Assembly: GCF_900105185.1 (NCBI RefSeq)
Contig: NZ_FNTJ01000001.1
Span: 2,004,501 to 2,068,500, forward strand
DNA from: Pseudomonas saponiphila
GTDB taxonomy: Bacteria; Pseudomonadota; Gammaproteobacteria; Pseudomonadales; Pseudomonadaceae
Direction: 5' to 3'
DNA length: 64,000 bases
This document shows, piece after piece, positions 8,935-18,645 of the stretch; the first letter of the stretch is position 1, and each line of letters begins with the position of its first letter. Made by a program: the position numbers and the translations under genes. The notes under the pieces were generated by a model. The model saw only the letters and a list, made by a program, of their open reading frames with translations. It was not told the DNA's origin and searched no databases.

Positions 8935-10221
8935 TCAAACCCTCTTGCGCAGCAGTTCTACAAGGCGGTCGATCTGTCGCTCGTCGTTGAGCAGCCCGGG
9001 AGCGGTACGCACCACCGGGCCGACGTCCCGGTCCACGGCATCGACTACCACCCGGTTGGCCATCAGGTAGGCGGCGACCTTGTCGCAATCCTGTTGCCGG
9101 ATCCGGAAGAAGGTGAAACCCGACGACAGCTCGGGGCTCAAGGGGGTGACCAGTTCCACCTGGGGCAGCTCCTGCAGGCGCTGCTTGAGGTAGCTGTTGA
9201 GAGCGTGGATGCGTGCCTGGACCTCGGCCTTGCCCAACTGCAGGTGCAGCTTGAAGGCTTCATCCAGGGCCCAGCGGTGTTCGAAGGCGTGGTAGCCACC
9301 GGGTGTCATGCTGGTGCCGAAATTGTTGTCCTCGGAAAAGGTCGGCACGCTGGGGGTGACGTTCTTCAGTTCCTCGGAGCGGGCGCAGATGATCCCGGTG
9401 CCGCGAGGGCCGAACATCCATTTGTGGGTGCCGGCGATGAAGAAATCGCAATGCATGTCGGGAAAGCTCAGGTCTTCCACGCCAAACCCGTGGACGCCAT
9501 CGACCACGTAGAGAATCTGCCGGGATTCGTCACGCTGACGGTTGAGTTCCTCCACCAGCTTGCCGATTTCGCCGATGGGCAGTTTCACGCCACTGCCCGA
9601 CTGCACCCAAGTCATGCCAAGCACACGGGTGTTGGGGCGAATGCTGCGTCTGATGGAGTCCAGGACTTCATCGCTGGAGACTTGGTGCGGGTCCTTGAAC
9701 AGGCTGATCTTGCGCACCTGGGTGCCTTGTTTGCGCACCCGGTACTCCAGGCTGTACTCGGTGGCGTAGTGCTCGTGCACCGTGGTCAGGATCTCCTGAT
9801 CGGGCCGCACGTGAATGCCGCCATAGATCATCGCCAGGCCTTCGCTGGTGCTGCCGGTGAGGGCGATCTGCCCGGGCTTGGCGTGCAGGTAGCGACCTGC
9901 CCATTGACGCACCTCGGCCTCGCGTTTCCAGGTTTCCTGCAGGTCCCAGTCCATGGCCAGGCCCGGGTTGCGGTCGATGTTCGCGCGATGGCGCGCGATG
10001 GCTTCACGCACGGGCCTGGGGTGCGAGGTCACCAGGAAGTTGGAGAAGTGCAGGTAATCCGGGTCCTGGTCGAACAGCAGGCGCAGTTGCGCCCATTTGT
10101 CGTTGGGCGTGGGGCCCAGGGTGCTGGCGCCGGAGTCGGATGCAGCCAGGGCACTGGCGCCCAGAGGCAGGCCGGCGGCGAGGATGCCGGCCTGTTTGAG
10201 AAATGTACGGCGATCGGTCAT
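8935..10221 (-). CDS. pvdN: PvdN, Tat-exported PLP-dependent enzyme
   Basis: A 428-residue protein with a twin-arginine signal (DRRTFLKQAG, then a hydrophobic stretch ending ASALA). An aminotransferase class V/cysteine-desulfurase fold follows. The PLP lysine is in AGTHKWMFGPRG, and the PLP-binding Asp is in YVVDGVHGFG. PvdN acts in the periplasm on the glutamate attached to the chromophore, converting it to the succinamide form. It lies between pvdM (33-bp gap) and pvdO. The start ATG at 10221 has only a weak ribosome-binding site. Confidence 0.94.
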   Translation of the reverse strand: MTDRRTFLKQAGILAAGLPLGASALAASDSGASTLGPTPNDKWAQLRLLFDQDPDYLHFSNFLVTSHPRPVREAIARHRANIDRNPGLAMDWDLQETWKREAEVRQWAGRYLHAKPGQIALTGSTSEGLAMIYGGIHVRPDQEILTTVHEHYATEYSLEYRVRKQGTQVRKISLFKDPHQVSSDEVLDSIRRSIRPNTRVLGMTWVQSGSGVKLPIGEIGKLVEELNRQRDESRQILYVVDGVHGFGVEDLSFPDMHCDFFIAGTHKWMFGPRGTGIICARSEELKNVTPSVPTFSEDNNFGTSMTPGGYHAFEHRWALDEAFKLHLQLGKAEVQARIHALNSYLKQRLQELPQVELVTPLSPELSSGFTFFRIRQQDCDKVAAYLMANRVVVDAVDRDVGPVVRTAPGLLNDERQIDRLVELLRKRV

Positions 10222-10254
10222 GAGCTCATTTCACTGGTTGGCAAATGGGAGAAA

Positions 10255-11604
10255 TCAACGATTGGCCACAGGCTTGGCGGACTGCTGCACCTGTGCCCAG
10301 ACCCGCAGGAAATTGCCGCCCCAGAGCTTGGCGATGTCCGCTTCGCTGTAGCCGCGCTGCAGCAGTTCGGCGGTGACGTTGCGGCCCTCGCTGACATCCT
10401 TCCAGCCGTCCAGGCCGCCGCCGTCGTTGAAGTCCGAACTGATGCCGACGTGGTCGATACCGATCTTCTTCACGGCGTAGTCGATGGCGTCGCCGAAGTC
10501 CTTGAGGCTGGCCTTGGGCTCCGTTTCAAGGATGGCGTACAGCTCGCCGGCGTATTCGCCGAAACGTTGTTCGGGCCACACGGTGATGATGGCGTCGCCG
10601 GGCATCAGGGCCATTTCCAGGCCGGTCAAGGGCTGCAGGTCGAAACGCGCGCGCAGGGCGTTGAGCTTGTCCCGGGTCGCTTGGCTCAGGGGCCGCAGGT
10701 AGGTGGGGAAGCCGACGATCTGTACCACGCCGCCGCTGTCCTTGATCAGTTGCATTTCCCTGTCGCTGAGGTTGCGCGGGATATCCACCAGGGCCCGGGG
10801 CGCCGAGTGCGAGGCGACGAAGGGCGCGCGGCTGAGTTGGCTGACCTGCTCCAGGGCCTTGGTCGACATCTGCGAGACGTCGATGATCACCCCCAGGTCG
10901 TTGAGCCGCCGCACCGCCTGCTGGCCCAGTTCGGACAAGCCGCCGAGGGCGTCCGGGGTGTCGTTGAAGAACGGCAGCGGGCGCGAGGAGTCGGCCCAGG
11001 CGTTGTTGCCCACGTAGCTGAAACCGAACATGCGCATGCCCCGGGCCGCCCAGTGATCGAGCTGGTCGAGATCGGTGCCCAGGGGGTAGGCGTTGAGCAT
11101 GCTGAGGAACACCGCGAACTTGCCTTCACCATTGAGGCGGCGGAACTCTTCCGGGGTGTGGGCAATGGCCACCTGATGGGGGAAGTCGCGGACCATGCCG
11201 GTGAGGATCTTGTAGCGCGCTTCCTGCTCGTTGCGCGCGGCGTCGACAAAGCCCGCCGTGGGGCGATGGGGGGCATTGGGCCCGTTCCAGATTTCCGGCC
11301 AGCCAAAGATCGTCAGGGCCGCGCCGGACAGGCGTCCGCGCCCGGCCTTGGCCAGGTCGAACTGGCCGCTGCCGTCCTTGTCGGCTTCGTTGCCGGCGCT
11401 GCCGAAATCCAGGGGCACGGTGATGTGGCTGTCGAAGGAAAGGATGCGTTCCTGCAGTTCTTCGGCCTGTTTCATGACCTTGACCGGGTAGCCGGGGTTG
11501 TCCCGCAGCCAGGAGTCCCAGGCCAGGAATGCGGCGCCGGCGCTTATCGCCAGGGCCAGCGGCAGGCCGATGTAAAGAGCCTTCTTCGAACGTGGTTTTG
11601 TCAT
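10255..11604 (-). CDS. pvdM: PvdM, periplasmic dipeptidase-family protein of pyoverdine maturation
   Basis: A 449-residue protein of the membrane (renal) dipeptidase family with an N-terminal hydrophobic anchor (~10-27). It is needed in fluorescent pseudomonads for PvdP-dependent ferribactin oxidation, though its own reaction is unsettled. Family features include VIIDVSQMS, FVASHSAPRAL and DHVGISSDFNDGG. The usual N-terminal metal pair HxD appears as HIT (FDSHITVPLD), so classical peptidase activity is doubtful. The ATG at 11604 is chosen over an upstream TTG (11631) and an ATG at 11610, because it begins MTKPRSKK before the anchor. A PvdS-type promoter lies 63 bp upstream. Confidence 0.92.
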   Translation of the reverse strand: MTKPRSKKALYIGLPLALAISAGAAFLAWDSWLRDNPGYPVKVMKQAEELQERILSFDSHITVPLDFGSAGNEADKDGSGQFDLAKAGRGRLSGAALTIFGWPEIWNGPNAPHRPTAGFVDAARNEQEARYKILTGMVRDFPHQVAIAHTPEEFRRLNGEGKFAVFLSMLNAYPLGTDLDQLDHWAARGMRMFGFSYVGNNAWADSSRPLPFFNDTPDALGGLSELGQQAVRRLNDLGVIIDVSQMSTKALEQVSQLSRAPFVASHSAPRALVDIPRNLSDREMQLIKDSGGVVQIVGFPTYLRPLSQATRDKLNALRARFDLQPLTGLEMALMPGDAIITVWPEQRFGEYAGELYAILETEPKASLKDFGDAIDYAVKKIGIDHVGISSDFNDGGGLDGWKDVSEGRNVTAELLQRGYSEADIAKLWGGNFLRVWAQVQQSAKPVANR

Positions 11605-11666
11605 TGCCATCTCAGTCGGATTCGCCGTCAAGGTGCAGGCACAGGGGCCTTTGCTATCTGGGAAGA

Positions 11667-11690
11667 ACGAGCCAGTGACGAGGAAATTTA
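11667..11690 (-). promoter_or_regulatory. PvdS-dependent promoter of pvdM(-N-O-acetyltransferase)
   Basis: An exact TAAAT-N16-CGT on the minus strand. It is arranged back to back with the pvdP box, with 18 bp between the two TAAAT elements. Confidence 0.88.
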
Positions 11691-11708
11691 AGTGCCCTTT
11701 GCACAGGC

Positions 11709-11732
11709 TAAATTTCCTCGGGCAACAAACGT
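11709..11732 (+). promoter_or_regulatory. PvdS-dependent promoter of pvdP
   Basis: An exact TAAAT-N16-CGT on the plus strand, ending 45 bp before the pvdP start codon. Confidence 0.88.
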
Positions 11733-11777
11733 CCTTGCTTGGATAAGGCCTGCATCAGGGCTGACACAGGTAGGGCA

Positions 11778-13409
11778 ATGACGATTTCTCGACGAGGGTT
11801 CATGGCGGGCTTGGCGCTGACTGGCGCTGCCGTGCCGGCAGCGTTTTATGTGCATCGCGAGTTGACGCGCGAGGAAGAGTTTCCCGTCACCCCGGGCGAA
11901 GCTACGGTGGACCTGGCGGACACTGCCGGGCAACGCTTGGCGGACCAACTGCGGGGCGTCTGGAGCATCCGCTTCGAAGGTGCCGATGCCGGGCTCGACG
12001 GCTTGCCCCGCCAGGAGCTGGAGTTGTTCCTCGACATCGCCCAGCGCGGCCGCGGCCTGTGCGGCTACCTGGATAGCGCCGAGGCGCTACGTGCCGAGGC
12101 CGAGCCGCGCTATCGGATCGTCGGCGACCTGGTGAACCCGCAGCCGGCTGAACTGTACTGGCGGCTGATCCCGGCCAGCGCGGTGGACGGTGCTGCCACC
12201 TATGAATTCAAGATGAGCCTGGATGAGGTCTGGGCCGGTTTCGCCAATGCTGGCAGCGGCACCCTCAGCGGCCGTGTCGAGCGTCTGGACCGGCCCCTGG
12301 CGCTGCCCGCCCTGGACAACCGCTTTGTCGCCACCAAGCAGATGTTTCCCGAAGCCCGCCAGCGTATCGGCTTGAACCCGACGCTGCTGGCCTGGCTGGT
12401 GTCGCCTGAGCATCGGTTGTTCCACCAGCTGTGGCACGCCACCCGGGACAAGTGGCACCGGCTTTCCGAAGAGAAGCGTGACGCCCTGCGCGGCATCGGC
12501 TGGCAGCCTGGCCCGCGGGGGCAGGAGCGTGATGCGCGCGGTCCGAAGAAGGATCGCAACGGCTCGGGCATCGATTTCTTTTTCATGCACCGGCACATGC
12601 TGGGTACGGCGCGTTCCATGCAGGACTTGCCGTCCTGGCGGCATTTCCCCCTGCCGCAGCCGGAACTGCTGCGTGATCGCCTGGGGTTCGCCCGCTATTT
12701 CGACAACCATGACGGCGGTTCCCTGCCGCCGGCGTGGCTGGCCGATGACGATGACGACTACAGCCAGTGGGTCAGCGACATCAAGGCGGGTGAGACCTAC
12801 CACAGCAACTTCCAGGTCTGGGAGTCGCAATACCGCGACCTGCGCTACTTGGCAAAGCTGACCCTGGGCCAGTTCGGTTCGGAAATCGAACTGGGCCTGC
12901 ACGACTGGCTGCACATGCGCTGGGCCTCGGTGCCGCGCGATCCCTCCAGTGGTGCGCCGGTGCCCATGGCCCGCGATCCGGCGGATTTTTCCCCGCGCTG
13001 GTACCAGCCGGAAAACGACTTTCTCGGCGATCCGTTTTCATCCCATGTCAGCCCGGTGTTCTGGCGCTTCCATGGCTGGATCGACGACCGCCTGGAGGAC
13101 TGGTTCCGCGCCCACGAGCGTTTCCATCCCGGCGAGCTCAAGCGCCTGGAAGTCAATGGCGTGCCCTGGTTCGCCCCGGGGCGCTGGGTCGAGGCCGGCG
13201 ACCCCTGGCTGGGGCCGGTGACCCACGGTTGCAGCACCATCCCTGGATTGCAGAGCGGCAAGACCGTGGAGATGGATCCGGAAACCATGAAGCTGGCTCT
13301 GCGCATCACCTTTATCGATGACGAGAAACAACTGGCCGACCTGTTTCGCAAGGTGCCACGCCGACCCTGGTATGCGCGGCATTTGAAGGTCAGGCAGCGG
13401 CTGTTGTAG
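11778..13409 (+). CDS. pvdP: PvdP, Tat-exported tyrosinase
   Basis: A 543-residue protein starting MTISRRGFMAG, a twin-arginine signal. A beta-barrel-like N-terminal half (~40-200) is followed by a tyrosinase domain with His-rich copper motifs (MHRHMLG near residue 275; ELGLHDWLHMRW near 375) and a C-terminal lid region. It oxidises the D-Tyr/Dab part of ferribactin in the periplasm to form the dihydroxyquinoline chromophore. It is transcribed divergently from pvdM with its own PvdS box. The ATG at 11778 is preferred over an upstream TTG at 11739 because it places the twin Arg at positions 5-6. Confidence 0.94.
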   Translation: MTISRRGFMAGLALTGAAVPAAFYVHRELTREEEFPVTPGEATVDLADTAGQRLADQLRGVWSIRFEGADAGLDGLPRQELELFLDIAQRGRGLCGYLDSAEALRAEAEPRYRIVGDLVNPQPAELYWRLIPASAVDGAATYEFKMSLDEVWAGFANAGSGTLSGRVERLDRPLALPALDNRFVATKQMFPEARQRIGLNPTLLAWLVSPEHRLFHQLWHATRDKWHRLSEEKRDALRGIGWQPGPRGQERDARGPKKDRNGSGIDFFFMHRHMLGTARSMQDLPSWRHFPLPQPELLRDRLGFARYFDNHDGGSLPPAWLADDDDDYSQWVSDIKAGETYHSNFQVWESQYRDLRYLAKLTLGQFGSEIELGLHDWLHMRWASVPRDPSSGAPVPMARDPADFSPRWYQPENDFLGDPFSSHVSPVFWRFHGWIDDRLEDWFRAHERFHPGELKRLEVNGVPWFAPGRWVEAGDPWLGPVTHGCSTIPGLQSGKTVEMDPETMKLALRITFIDDEKQLADLFRKVPRRPWYARHLKVRQRLL

Positions 13410-13562
13410 CGGCGTCCTGTAGGCACTGGCAATACATTGGCGGTTGTTCCCGCTGCCAGTGGACACCATAGTTGCCCGGTCGCCGAAGCATCGGCGGCTG
13501 ATCTTAGCCGGTCGGAAAGCAGCTCTATGGTTGTTCTTCAAGCAGCTTATGGAGTTTCACCC

Positions 13563-13823
13563 ATGACGGATTTCATCCCGCTACACAGCAATCTCACCCC
13601 TAACCCTGTCTTCCACCTCGACCGCAACGCCCCAGCGGCAGACTTGCACGGCGGCGCGGTATAGCGCATCAAGGCTTCTCGCGACCTGATGCACAGCCTC
13701 AACTGCCTGCGCCTCGAAGGCGTCAACGAACGCGATCTGAGTCACTTCGTCAACGCCGCTCACTTGCTGCTGCAAGACGGCTGCGATGCCCTGGATGCGT
13801 TGCAGTGGTATCTGGAGGCTTAA
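13563..13823 (+). pseudogene. Small Pseudomonas hypothetical protein gene with in-frame TAG
   Basis: The ATG at 13563 has GGAG nine bases upstream and reads 33 codons (TPNPVFHLDRNAPAADLHGG) to TAG at 13662-13664. The same frame then continues 52 codons (DLMHSLNCLRLEGVNERDLS, LLLQDGCDALDALQ) to TAA at 13821. The two halves look like one ~86-residue protein of a small Pseudomonas-specific family. A CAG to TAG change is the simplest explanation, giving ...QRIKASRDL. Function is unknown. Confidence 0.65.
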
Positions 13824-13840
13824 GCGCGGGGTACTGAAAA

Positions 13841-13871
13841 GGCCGGTTCACTTTCTGCAAGTGAACCGGCC
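13841..13871 (-). terminator. Hairpin terminator of the pvdR-pvdT-opmQ operon
   Basis: A perfect 13-bp stem (GGCCGGTTCACTT) with a five-base loop. On the minus strand the stem is followed by four T residues, immediately after opmQ. It may also stop plus-strand transcripts from the small pseudogene. Confidence 0.75.
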
Positions 13872-13887
13872 GTGCATGAATCGGCGG

Positions 13888-15297
13888 TCAGCGAAGCGTT
13901 GGCGCGGACGCCTGCCAGCCACCACCCAAGGCCTTGTACAGGGCAATGCTCGACTGCAGCCGCGCCAGTCGTAGTTGCACGTTCTGATCCTGAGCGGCGT
14001 ACAGGGTGCGCTGGGTTTCCAGCACGGTCAGCAGGTCTTCGGCGCCGGCCTGGTAGCGGCTCTGGGCAATCTCGAAGGCCCGTTGCGCCTGATTCAACTC
14101 CTCGCTCTGCCACTGGCGTTGCTGGTCCAGGCCGCGAATGCTGTTGAGGGCTTTTTCCACATCGGCAAAACCATTGATGATCGCTGCGCGATAGCTTTCC
14201 AGCAGTTCTTCCTGTCGGGCCGTGGCCTTGTCCCGTTCGGCGCTCAGGCGTCCGGCATTGAAGATTGGCGCTACCAGGCCGGCACCGAGGTTGTAGAAGG
14301 GGCTGCGCAGCAGGTCCGGGGCGTGGCTGGCGCCTGAGCCGAGGCTGGCGCTCAGGGTCACGCTGGGCAACATGGCCGCCCGCGCCACCTTGACGTCGGC
14401 CTGGGCTGCGGCCAGCCGGGCTTCGGCGCTGGCGATGTCCGGGCGGCGGGTCAGCAGTTCGCTGGGGACGCCGGCATTGATGCTCGGCCATTGCAGTTGG
14501 GCGAAGTCCTGGTGGCCCAGGCTGAGCGCCTGCAGCGGTTGCCCGAGGAGGGCAGCCAGGCTGATCCGCGCTTCCTCGGCCTGTTGCTGCAGCAGTGGCA
14601 ACTGGCGTTGCTGGGCGGCCACCAGGCTGCGTTGTTGGGCCAGTTCCAGGGCCGTGGCCGAGCCCGAGTCGTAGCGGGTCTGCACCAGCTTGAGCACGTT
14701 CAGGGCGTTGTCTAGGTTCAGTTGGGCGATGCGGCTTTGTTCGTTCAGCGCCAGGGCCTGGGTGTAGCTGTTGGCGACGCCGCTGAGCAGGGTCAGCTCC
14801 ACGGTGGCGCGGTCGAACTCGCTGGCCTTGACCCCCAGCAGGGCGCTGTCGCGGGCGGCGTGGCGGCCGCCCCAGAAGTCGATTTCGTAGCTGGCGCTGA
14901 GGCTGGCGTCGAAATAGTCCACGGCCTGGTTGTCGCGGGTGGCGTTCAGTTGGCTGTAGCCCTTGCCACGCAGCAGTTTCTGCCGGTTGGCGTTGAGCCC
15001 GCCCTTGAGCTCTGGCAGCAGCGGCGCGCCGGCGATTACTGCGCTGGCCTGGGCCTGGCGTACCCGTGCCATGGCCGCAGCGAGGTCGAAGCTGCCCTCG
15101 CGGGCCTGGGCGATCAGGCGGTCCAGCTCCGGGCTGGCGAACTGGCTCCACCATCGCCGGTGGTCGGCCTGGGCGGTGGGGGTGTCGGCTGTTTGCCAGG
15201 TGGCAGGGGCTTGCAGGCCGCTGTCCGGGCGCGGTGCGGGGCTGCTGCAGGCGGCCAGCAGGATGCAGGCGGCAAGAAGGCTCAAGGGTGTTTTCAT
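13888..15297 (-). CDS. opmQ: OpmQ, outer-membrane channel of the PvdRT-OpmQ pump
   Basis: A 469-residue RND-type outer-membrane factor lipoprotein of the NodT/TolC family. The lipobox is LLAAC near residue 16, followed by SSPAPRPD. Two TolC-like repeats contain long helices (ALNEQSRIAQLNLDNALNVL, TLYAAQDQNVQLRLARLQSS). With PvdR and PvdT it exports newly made and recycled pyoverdine from the periplasm. The ATG at 15297, seven bases past the pvdT stop, is preferred over a GTG at 15312 because it gives the proper signal peptide. Last gene of the operon. Confidence 0.9.
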   Translation of the reverse strand: MKTPLSLLAACILLAACSSPAPRPDSGLQAPATWQTADTPTAQADHRRWWSQFASPELDRLIAQAREGSFDLAAAMARVRQAQASAVIAGAPLLPELKGGLNANRQKLLRGKGYSQLNATRDNQAVDYFDASLSASYEIDFWGGRHAARDSALLGVKASEFDRATVELTLLSGVANSYTQALALNEQSRIAQLNLDNALNVLKLVQTRYDSGSATALELAQQRSLVAAQQRQLPLLQQQAEEARISLAALLGQPLQALSLGHQDFAQLQWPSINAGVPSELLTRRPDIASAEARLAAAQADVKVARAAMLPSVTLSASLGSGASHAPDLLRSPFYNLGAGLVAPIFNAGRLSAERDKATARQEELLESYRAAIINGFADVEKALNSIRGLDQQRQWQSEELNQAQRAFEIAQSRYQAGAEDLLTVLETQRTLYAAQDQNVQLRLARLQSSIALYKALGGGWQASAPTLR

Positions 15298-15304
15298 CGA
15301 TCGA

Positions 15305-17278
15305 TCATTCACTGGTAAGGGCCGTGACCGGGTCGAGCCGGGCAGCTTTGCGGGCCGGCATGAAGCCGAAGATGACGCCGGTGACCAGGGCGCAGCCGAA
15401 GGCCCCGAGAACGGCGATCAGGGAGAAGGCAACCGCCACTTCACTGAGGATCAGTACGCCACCGATCAGCAGGGCCAGGGCGATGCCGGTCAGGCCGCCG
15501 ACCACCGAGAGCATCACCGCCTCGGTGAGGAACTGGCGCAGGATGTCGCGCTGGCGAGCGCCAGTGGCCATGCGGATACCGATCTCCCGGGTGCGTTCGC
15601 GCACGGTCATGAGCATGATGTTCATCACCCCGATGCCGCCCACCAGCAGTGAGATCGCGGCAATCGCGCCAAGCATCAATGACAGGGTGTTCTGGGTGCG
15701 GGCCTCGGCCTGGATCATCGCAGCGTTGTTGGTCAGTTCGAAATCGTGCTTGCCGTGGTGCAGGCGCAGCATCAGCTCGTTGATGGCTTGTTCGGCCTCC
15801 TTGACCTTGCGCGCATCGGCGGCGGCAATCGCCACGTATTCCGGGTTGCGACTGCCGAACAGGCGGGTGCTGGCGGCGGAGTAGGGTATGGCGATACGGT
15901 CGTCGCTGTCCTGGTCCCCGGAGGGCGCACCCTTGCCGGCCAGTACCCCGACCACCTGGAAGGGCACGTTCTCGATCAGGATGTATTGGCCGATAGGGTT
16001 GGCCACGTCCTTGAGCAGCTTTTCCCGGACCTTCTTGCCGATCACTGCGACGGCCGCGCCGGCATGCTCGTCCGCTTCACTGAAATAGCTGCCTTCGACC
16101 ACCGGCCAGTTGAAGATGTGCGGGAAGTTGGTGTCGTTGCCGCCCACATAGCTCATGTGGTCGACGTTGCCGAAGCGCACCCCGGCTTCGGCGCCATTGA
16201 CCGCCATGATGCGCTTGACCTGGGGCAGGGTGGCCAGGGCGGCCACGTCATCCAGGGTGATGACGCCCAGGGGCGCGCGGGGGTTGGGGGTGCGGCCACT
16301 GAGGTAAATGATGTTCGACCCGAACGCTCCCATCTGCGCCATCACCTGGCGCTTGCTGCCTTCACCCACGGCCAGCATCACCACCACCGAGGCTACGCCG
16401 ATGACGATCCCCAGCAGGGTCAGGGCGGTGCGGAAGCGGTTGATCCACATCACGCGCCAGGCGGCCTGCACCGCATCCAGCAGTTCGCCTTTCCAGGCGC
16501 CGCTGGCGTCGCCGCCGTCGGCCAGGCGCTGGCGCAGGTCCACCGCTTGCAGGGCGCCGGGGTTGGTGCTGGTCTGTACCGACGGGTCCTGCTGGGCGGT
16601 GTCGCTGATGATTTCGCCGTCGCGGATTTCGATGATGCGCTTGGCCCGGGCCGCCACTTCGCGGTCGTGGGTGATGAGGATCACCACGTGACCCTGGCTG
16701 GCCAGTTCGTCCAGCAGGGTCATGACTTCGGCGCCACTGTGGCTGTCCAGGGCGCCGGTGGGTTCGTCGGCGAGGATGATGTGCCCACCGTTCATCAGTG
16801 CGCGGGCGATGGACACCCGTTGCTGCTGGCCGCCGGACAATTGATGCGGGCGGTTGCCGCTGCGGCTGGCCAGGCCCAGGCGCTGCAGCAGGGCGGCGGC
16901 GCGGGTGTGGCGTGCGGCGCCCGGGGTGCCGGCATAGATGGCCGGCATCTCGACGTTTTCCTGGGCTGAGGCCGAGGGGATCAGGTGGTAGCCCTGGAAC
17001 ACGAAGCCAAAGGCTTCGCGGCGCAGCCAGGCCAGTTCGTCGCTGTCGAGCTGGGCGACGTTCTCGCCGGCGAACCGGTACTCGCCGGAGGTGGGGCGGT
17101 CCAGGCAGCCGAGGATGTTCATCAGGGTCGATTTGCCGGAGCCCGAGGCGCCGACGATGGCGACGAATTCCCCGGCGTGGATCGACAGGTCGATGCCGCG
17201 CAGCACGTCGACTTGCGGGCTGTCGCCGCCACCGTAGGATTTGCGGATGTCTCTGAGGTCGATCAGCGGCGTTTGCAT
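15305..17278 (-). CDS. pvdT: PvdT, MacB-type ABC transporter of the PvdRT-OpmQ pump
   Basis: A 657-residue MacB-family protein. The N-terminal ATPase has Walker [10 protein letters not shown] (~43), signature LSGGQQQR and Walker [12 protein letters not shown] membrane segment near 285, a large periplasmic domain and three C-terminal FtsX-type membrane segments ([20 protein letters not shown]) follow. It drives tripartite efflux of pyoverdine from the periplasm. The start codon directly follows the pvdR stop with no spacer, indicating translational coupling. Confidence 0.93.
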   Translation of the reverse strand: MQTPLIDLRDIRKSYGGGDSPQVDVLRGIDLSIHAGEFVAIVGASGSGKSTLMNILGCLDRPTSGEYRFAGENVAQLDSDELAWLRREAFGFVFQGYHLIPSASAQENVEMPAIYAGTPGAARHTRAAALLQRLGLASRSGNRPHQLSGGQQQRVSIARALMNGGHIILADEPTGALDSHSGAEVMTLLDELASQGHVVILITHDREVAARAKRIIEIRDGEIISDTAQQDPSVQTSTNPGALQAVDLRQRLADGGDASGAWKGELLDAVQAAWRVMWINRFRTALTLLGIVIGVASVVVMLAVGEGSKRQVMAQMGAFGSNIIYLSGRTPNPRAPLGVITLDDVAALATLPQVKRIMAVNGAEAGVRFGNVDHMSYVGGNDTNFPHIFNWPVVEGSYFSEADEHAGAAVAVIGKKVREKLLKDVANPIGQYILIENVPFQVVGVLAGKGAPSGDQDSDDRIAIPYSAASTRLFGSRNPEYVAIAAADARKVKEAEQAINELMLRLHHGKHDFELTNNAAMIQAEARTQNTLSLMLGAIAAISLLVGGIGVMNIMLMTVRERTREIGIRMATGARQRDILRQFLTEAVMLSVVGGLTGIALALLIGGVLILSEVAVAFSLIAVLGAFGCALVTGVIFGFMPARKAARLDPVTALTSE

Positions 17279-18451
17279 TCAACCCCCGCTGCTGTTGGCC
17301 GGGCCGATCAGCAGGTGCTCGCCCTCGTTCAAGCCATCCAGGACCTGGATGCGCAGGCGGTCGCTGATGCCGACCCGGACCTTGCGCTCGTCGATCGAGC
17401 CGTTCTTGGCCACCACCCGGGCAATCTGCCGGTCCGGCTCGCTGCTGCCCTGCAGGGCGGCGATGGGCGCGGTGAGGACATTTTTTGCCTGGCTGGCGAC
17501 GAAGAACACTTGGGTGGTCATTTCCGCCATCAGCGCGTTGTCGGCGTTGTCCACGTCCAGCAGCACGGTGTACAGCACCACCCGGCCGCTGCCGCTCTTG
17601 CTGGTGCTGGCGGGGCTGCCACCGCCCTGGCTGGTTTCGTTGAGCGGCTTGGGCGGGATCGGCAGGATCTGGCGCACGGTGCTGGTCCAGCGCCGGTTGC
17701 CGCCGCTCAAGGTGGTGAAGTAGGCCTGCATGCCGGGTTTGACGTGGCCGATGTCGGCCTCCGAGACTTCGGCCCAGACGGTCATCGGCGAGAGCTTGGC
17801 GATGCGCAGGATCAGCGGCGTCTGCTGCTGGGCGTTGAGGGTCTGGCCTTCGCGGGCGTCCACCGCCACCACGGTGCCGGACATCGGTGCGTAGATGCGC
17901 GTATAGCCCAGCTCGGCTTGGTCGCTGCGCAGGCTGGCCTGGGCCTGGCGGATCTGCGCCTTGTACATGTCGATCCGCGCCTGGGTGGCCTTGAGTTCGG
18001 CCTGGGCGGTCTGCACGTCTTCTTCGCGGGTGGCGCCACCGGCGTTGAGATGCTGCTGGCGCTGGTATTTCTGTCGGGCCAACTGGTTCTGCGCGTATTG
18101 CTCCTGCAACTGCGCCTGCAGGTTCTCGATGGAAAAACGGCTGGCGTCGAGCTTGGCCTGCTGGGTGGCGGGGTCGATCTCCACCAGCAACTGGCCTTCC
18201 TTGACCGTGTCGCCGGCTTCGACGTGGATCTTGCGGATCTGCCCGGAGGCCTGGGCGCCGACATCCACATAGCGCCGCGGTTGCAGGGTGCCCAGGGCGG
18301 TGACGCTGCTCTCTATGTCGCCCCGGCTGACTTGCACCGTGGCGAGCTGGTCGCGTCCGGGGGGAATGAAGCTCCAGGCGCTGATGGCGACAACGGGAAT
18401 CAAGCACAGCGCTGCCAGCAGGGCGCGCCGGGTATGTCGGGGACGTTTCAT
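17279..18451 (-). CDS. pvdR: PvdR, periplasmic adaptor of the PvdRT-OpmQ pump
   Basis: A 390-residue MacA-like membrane-fusion protein. It has an N-terminal anchor (~8-26), a biotinyl-lipoyl-like domain (VDVGAQASGQIRKIHVEAGD), a long coiled-coil hairpin (~100-175, Gln/Ala-rich) and a beta-barrel domain. It joins PvdT to OpmQ. The ATG at 18451 (MKRPRHTRR before the anchor) is preferred to the longer frame start at 18514. A PvdS-type promoter lies 98 bp upstream, so the pump is coregulated with biosynthesis. Confidence 0.92.
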   Translation of the reverse strand: MKRPRHTRRALLAALCLIPVVAISAWSFIPPGRDQLATVQVSRGDIESSVTALGTLQPRRYVDVGAQASGQIRKIHVEAGDTVKEGQLLVEIDPATQQAKLDASRFSIENLQAQLQEQYAQNQLARQKYQRQQHLNAGGATREEDVQTAQAELKATQARIDMYKAQIRQAQASLRSDQAELGYTRIYAPMSGTVVAVDAREGQTLNAQQQTPLILRIAKLSPMTVWAEVSEADIGHVKPGMQAYFTTLSGGNRRWTSTVRQILPIPPKPLNETSQGGGSPASTSKSGSGRVVLYTVLLDVDNADNALMAEMTTQVFFVASQAKNVLTAPIAALQGSSEPDRQIARVVAKNGSIDERKVRVGISDRLRIQVLDGLNEGEHLLIGPANSSGG

Positions 18452-18549
18452 GCAGGGTTCCGGCCAGGGGGGAATCGGCCCGTCACAGCAGCCGGCCGCG
18501 GGGCTGGCGACCACCGCGGGAACGGCGAAGACGGGGAGCTGTCAGGTAA

Positions 18550-18573
18550 ACGAGCGGCCACAGGGTGAATTTA
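18550..18573 (-). promoter_or_regulatory. PvdS-dependent promoter of pvdR-pvdT-opmQ
   Basis: An exact TAAAT-N16-CGT on the minus strand upstream of pvdR. Confidence 0.85.
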
Positions 18574-18645
18574 ACTGCCGACACATGGAGTTACAGCTGA
18601 TGCCAGGCTGATAAATGAACCGCTGTGGCGCGCGCCACTTTAAAT

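Noticed and set aside
9094..11691. An 865-codon plus-strand frame across pvdN and pvdM
   Set aside because: A shadow of two clearly identified minus-strand genes, crossing their intergenic gap.
16362..18407. A 681-codon minus-strand frame overlapping pvdR and pvdT in another frame
   Set aside because: Arg/Pro/Gln-rich shadow of well-supported genes in the same strand.
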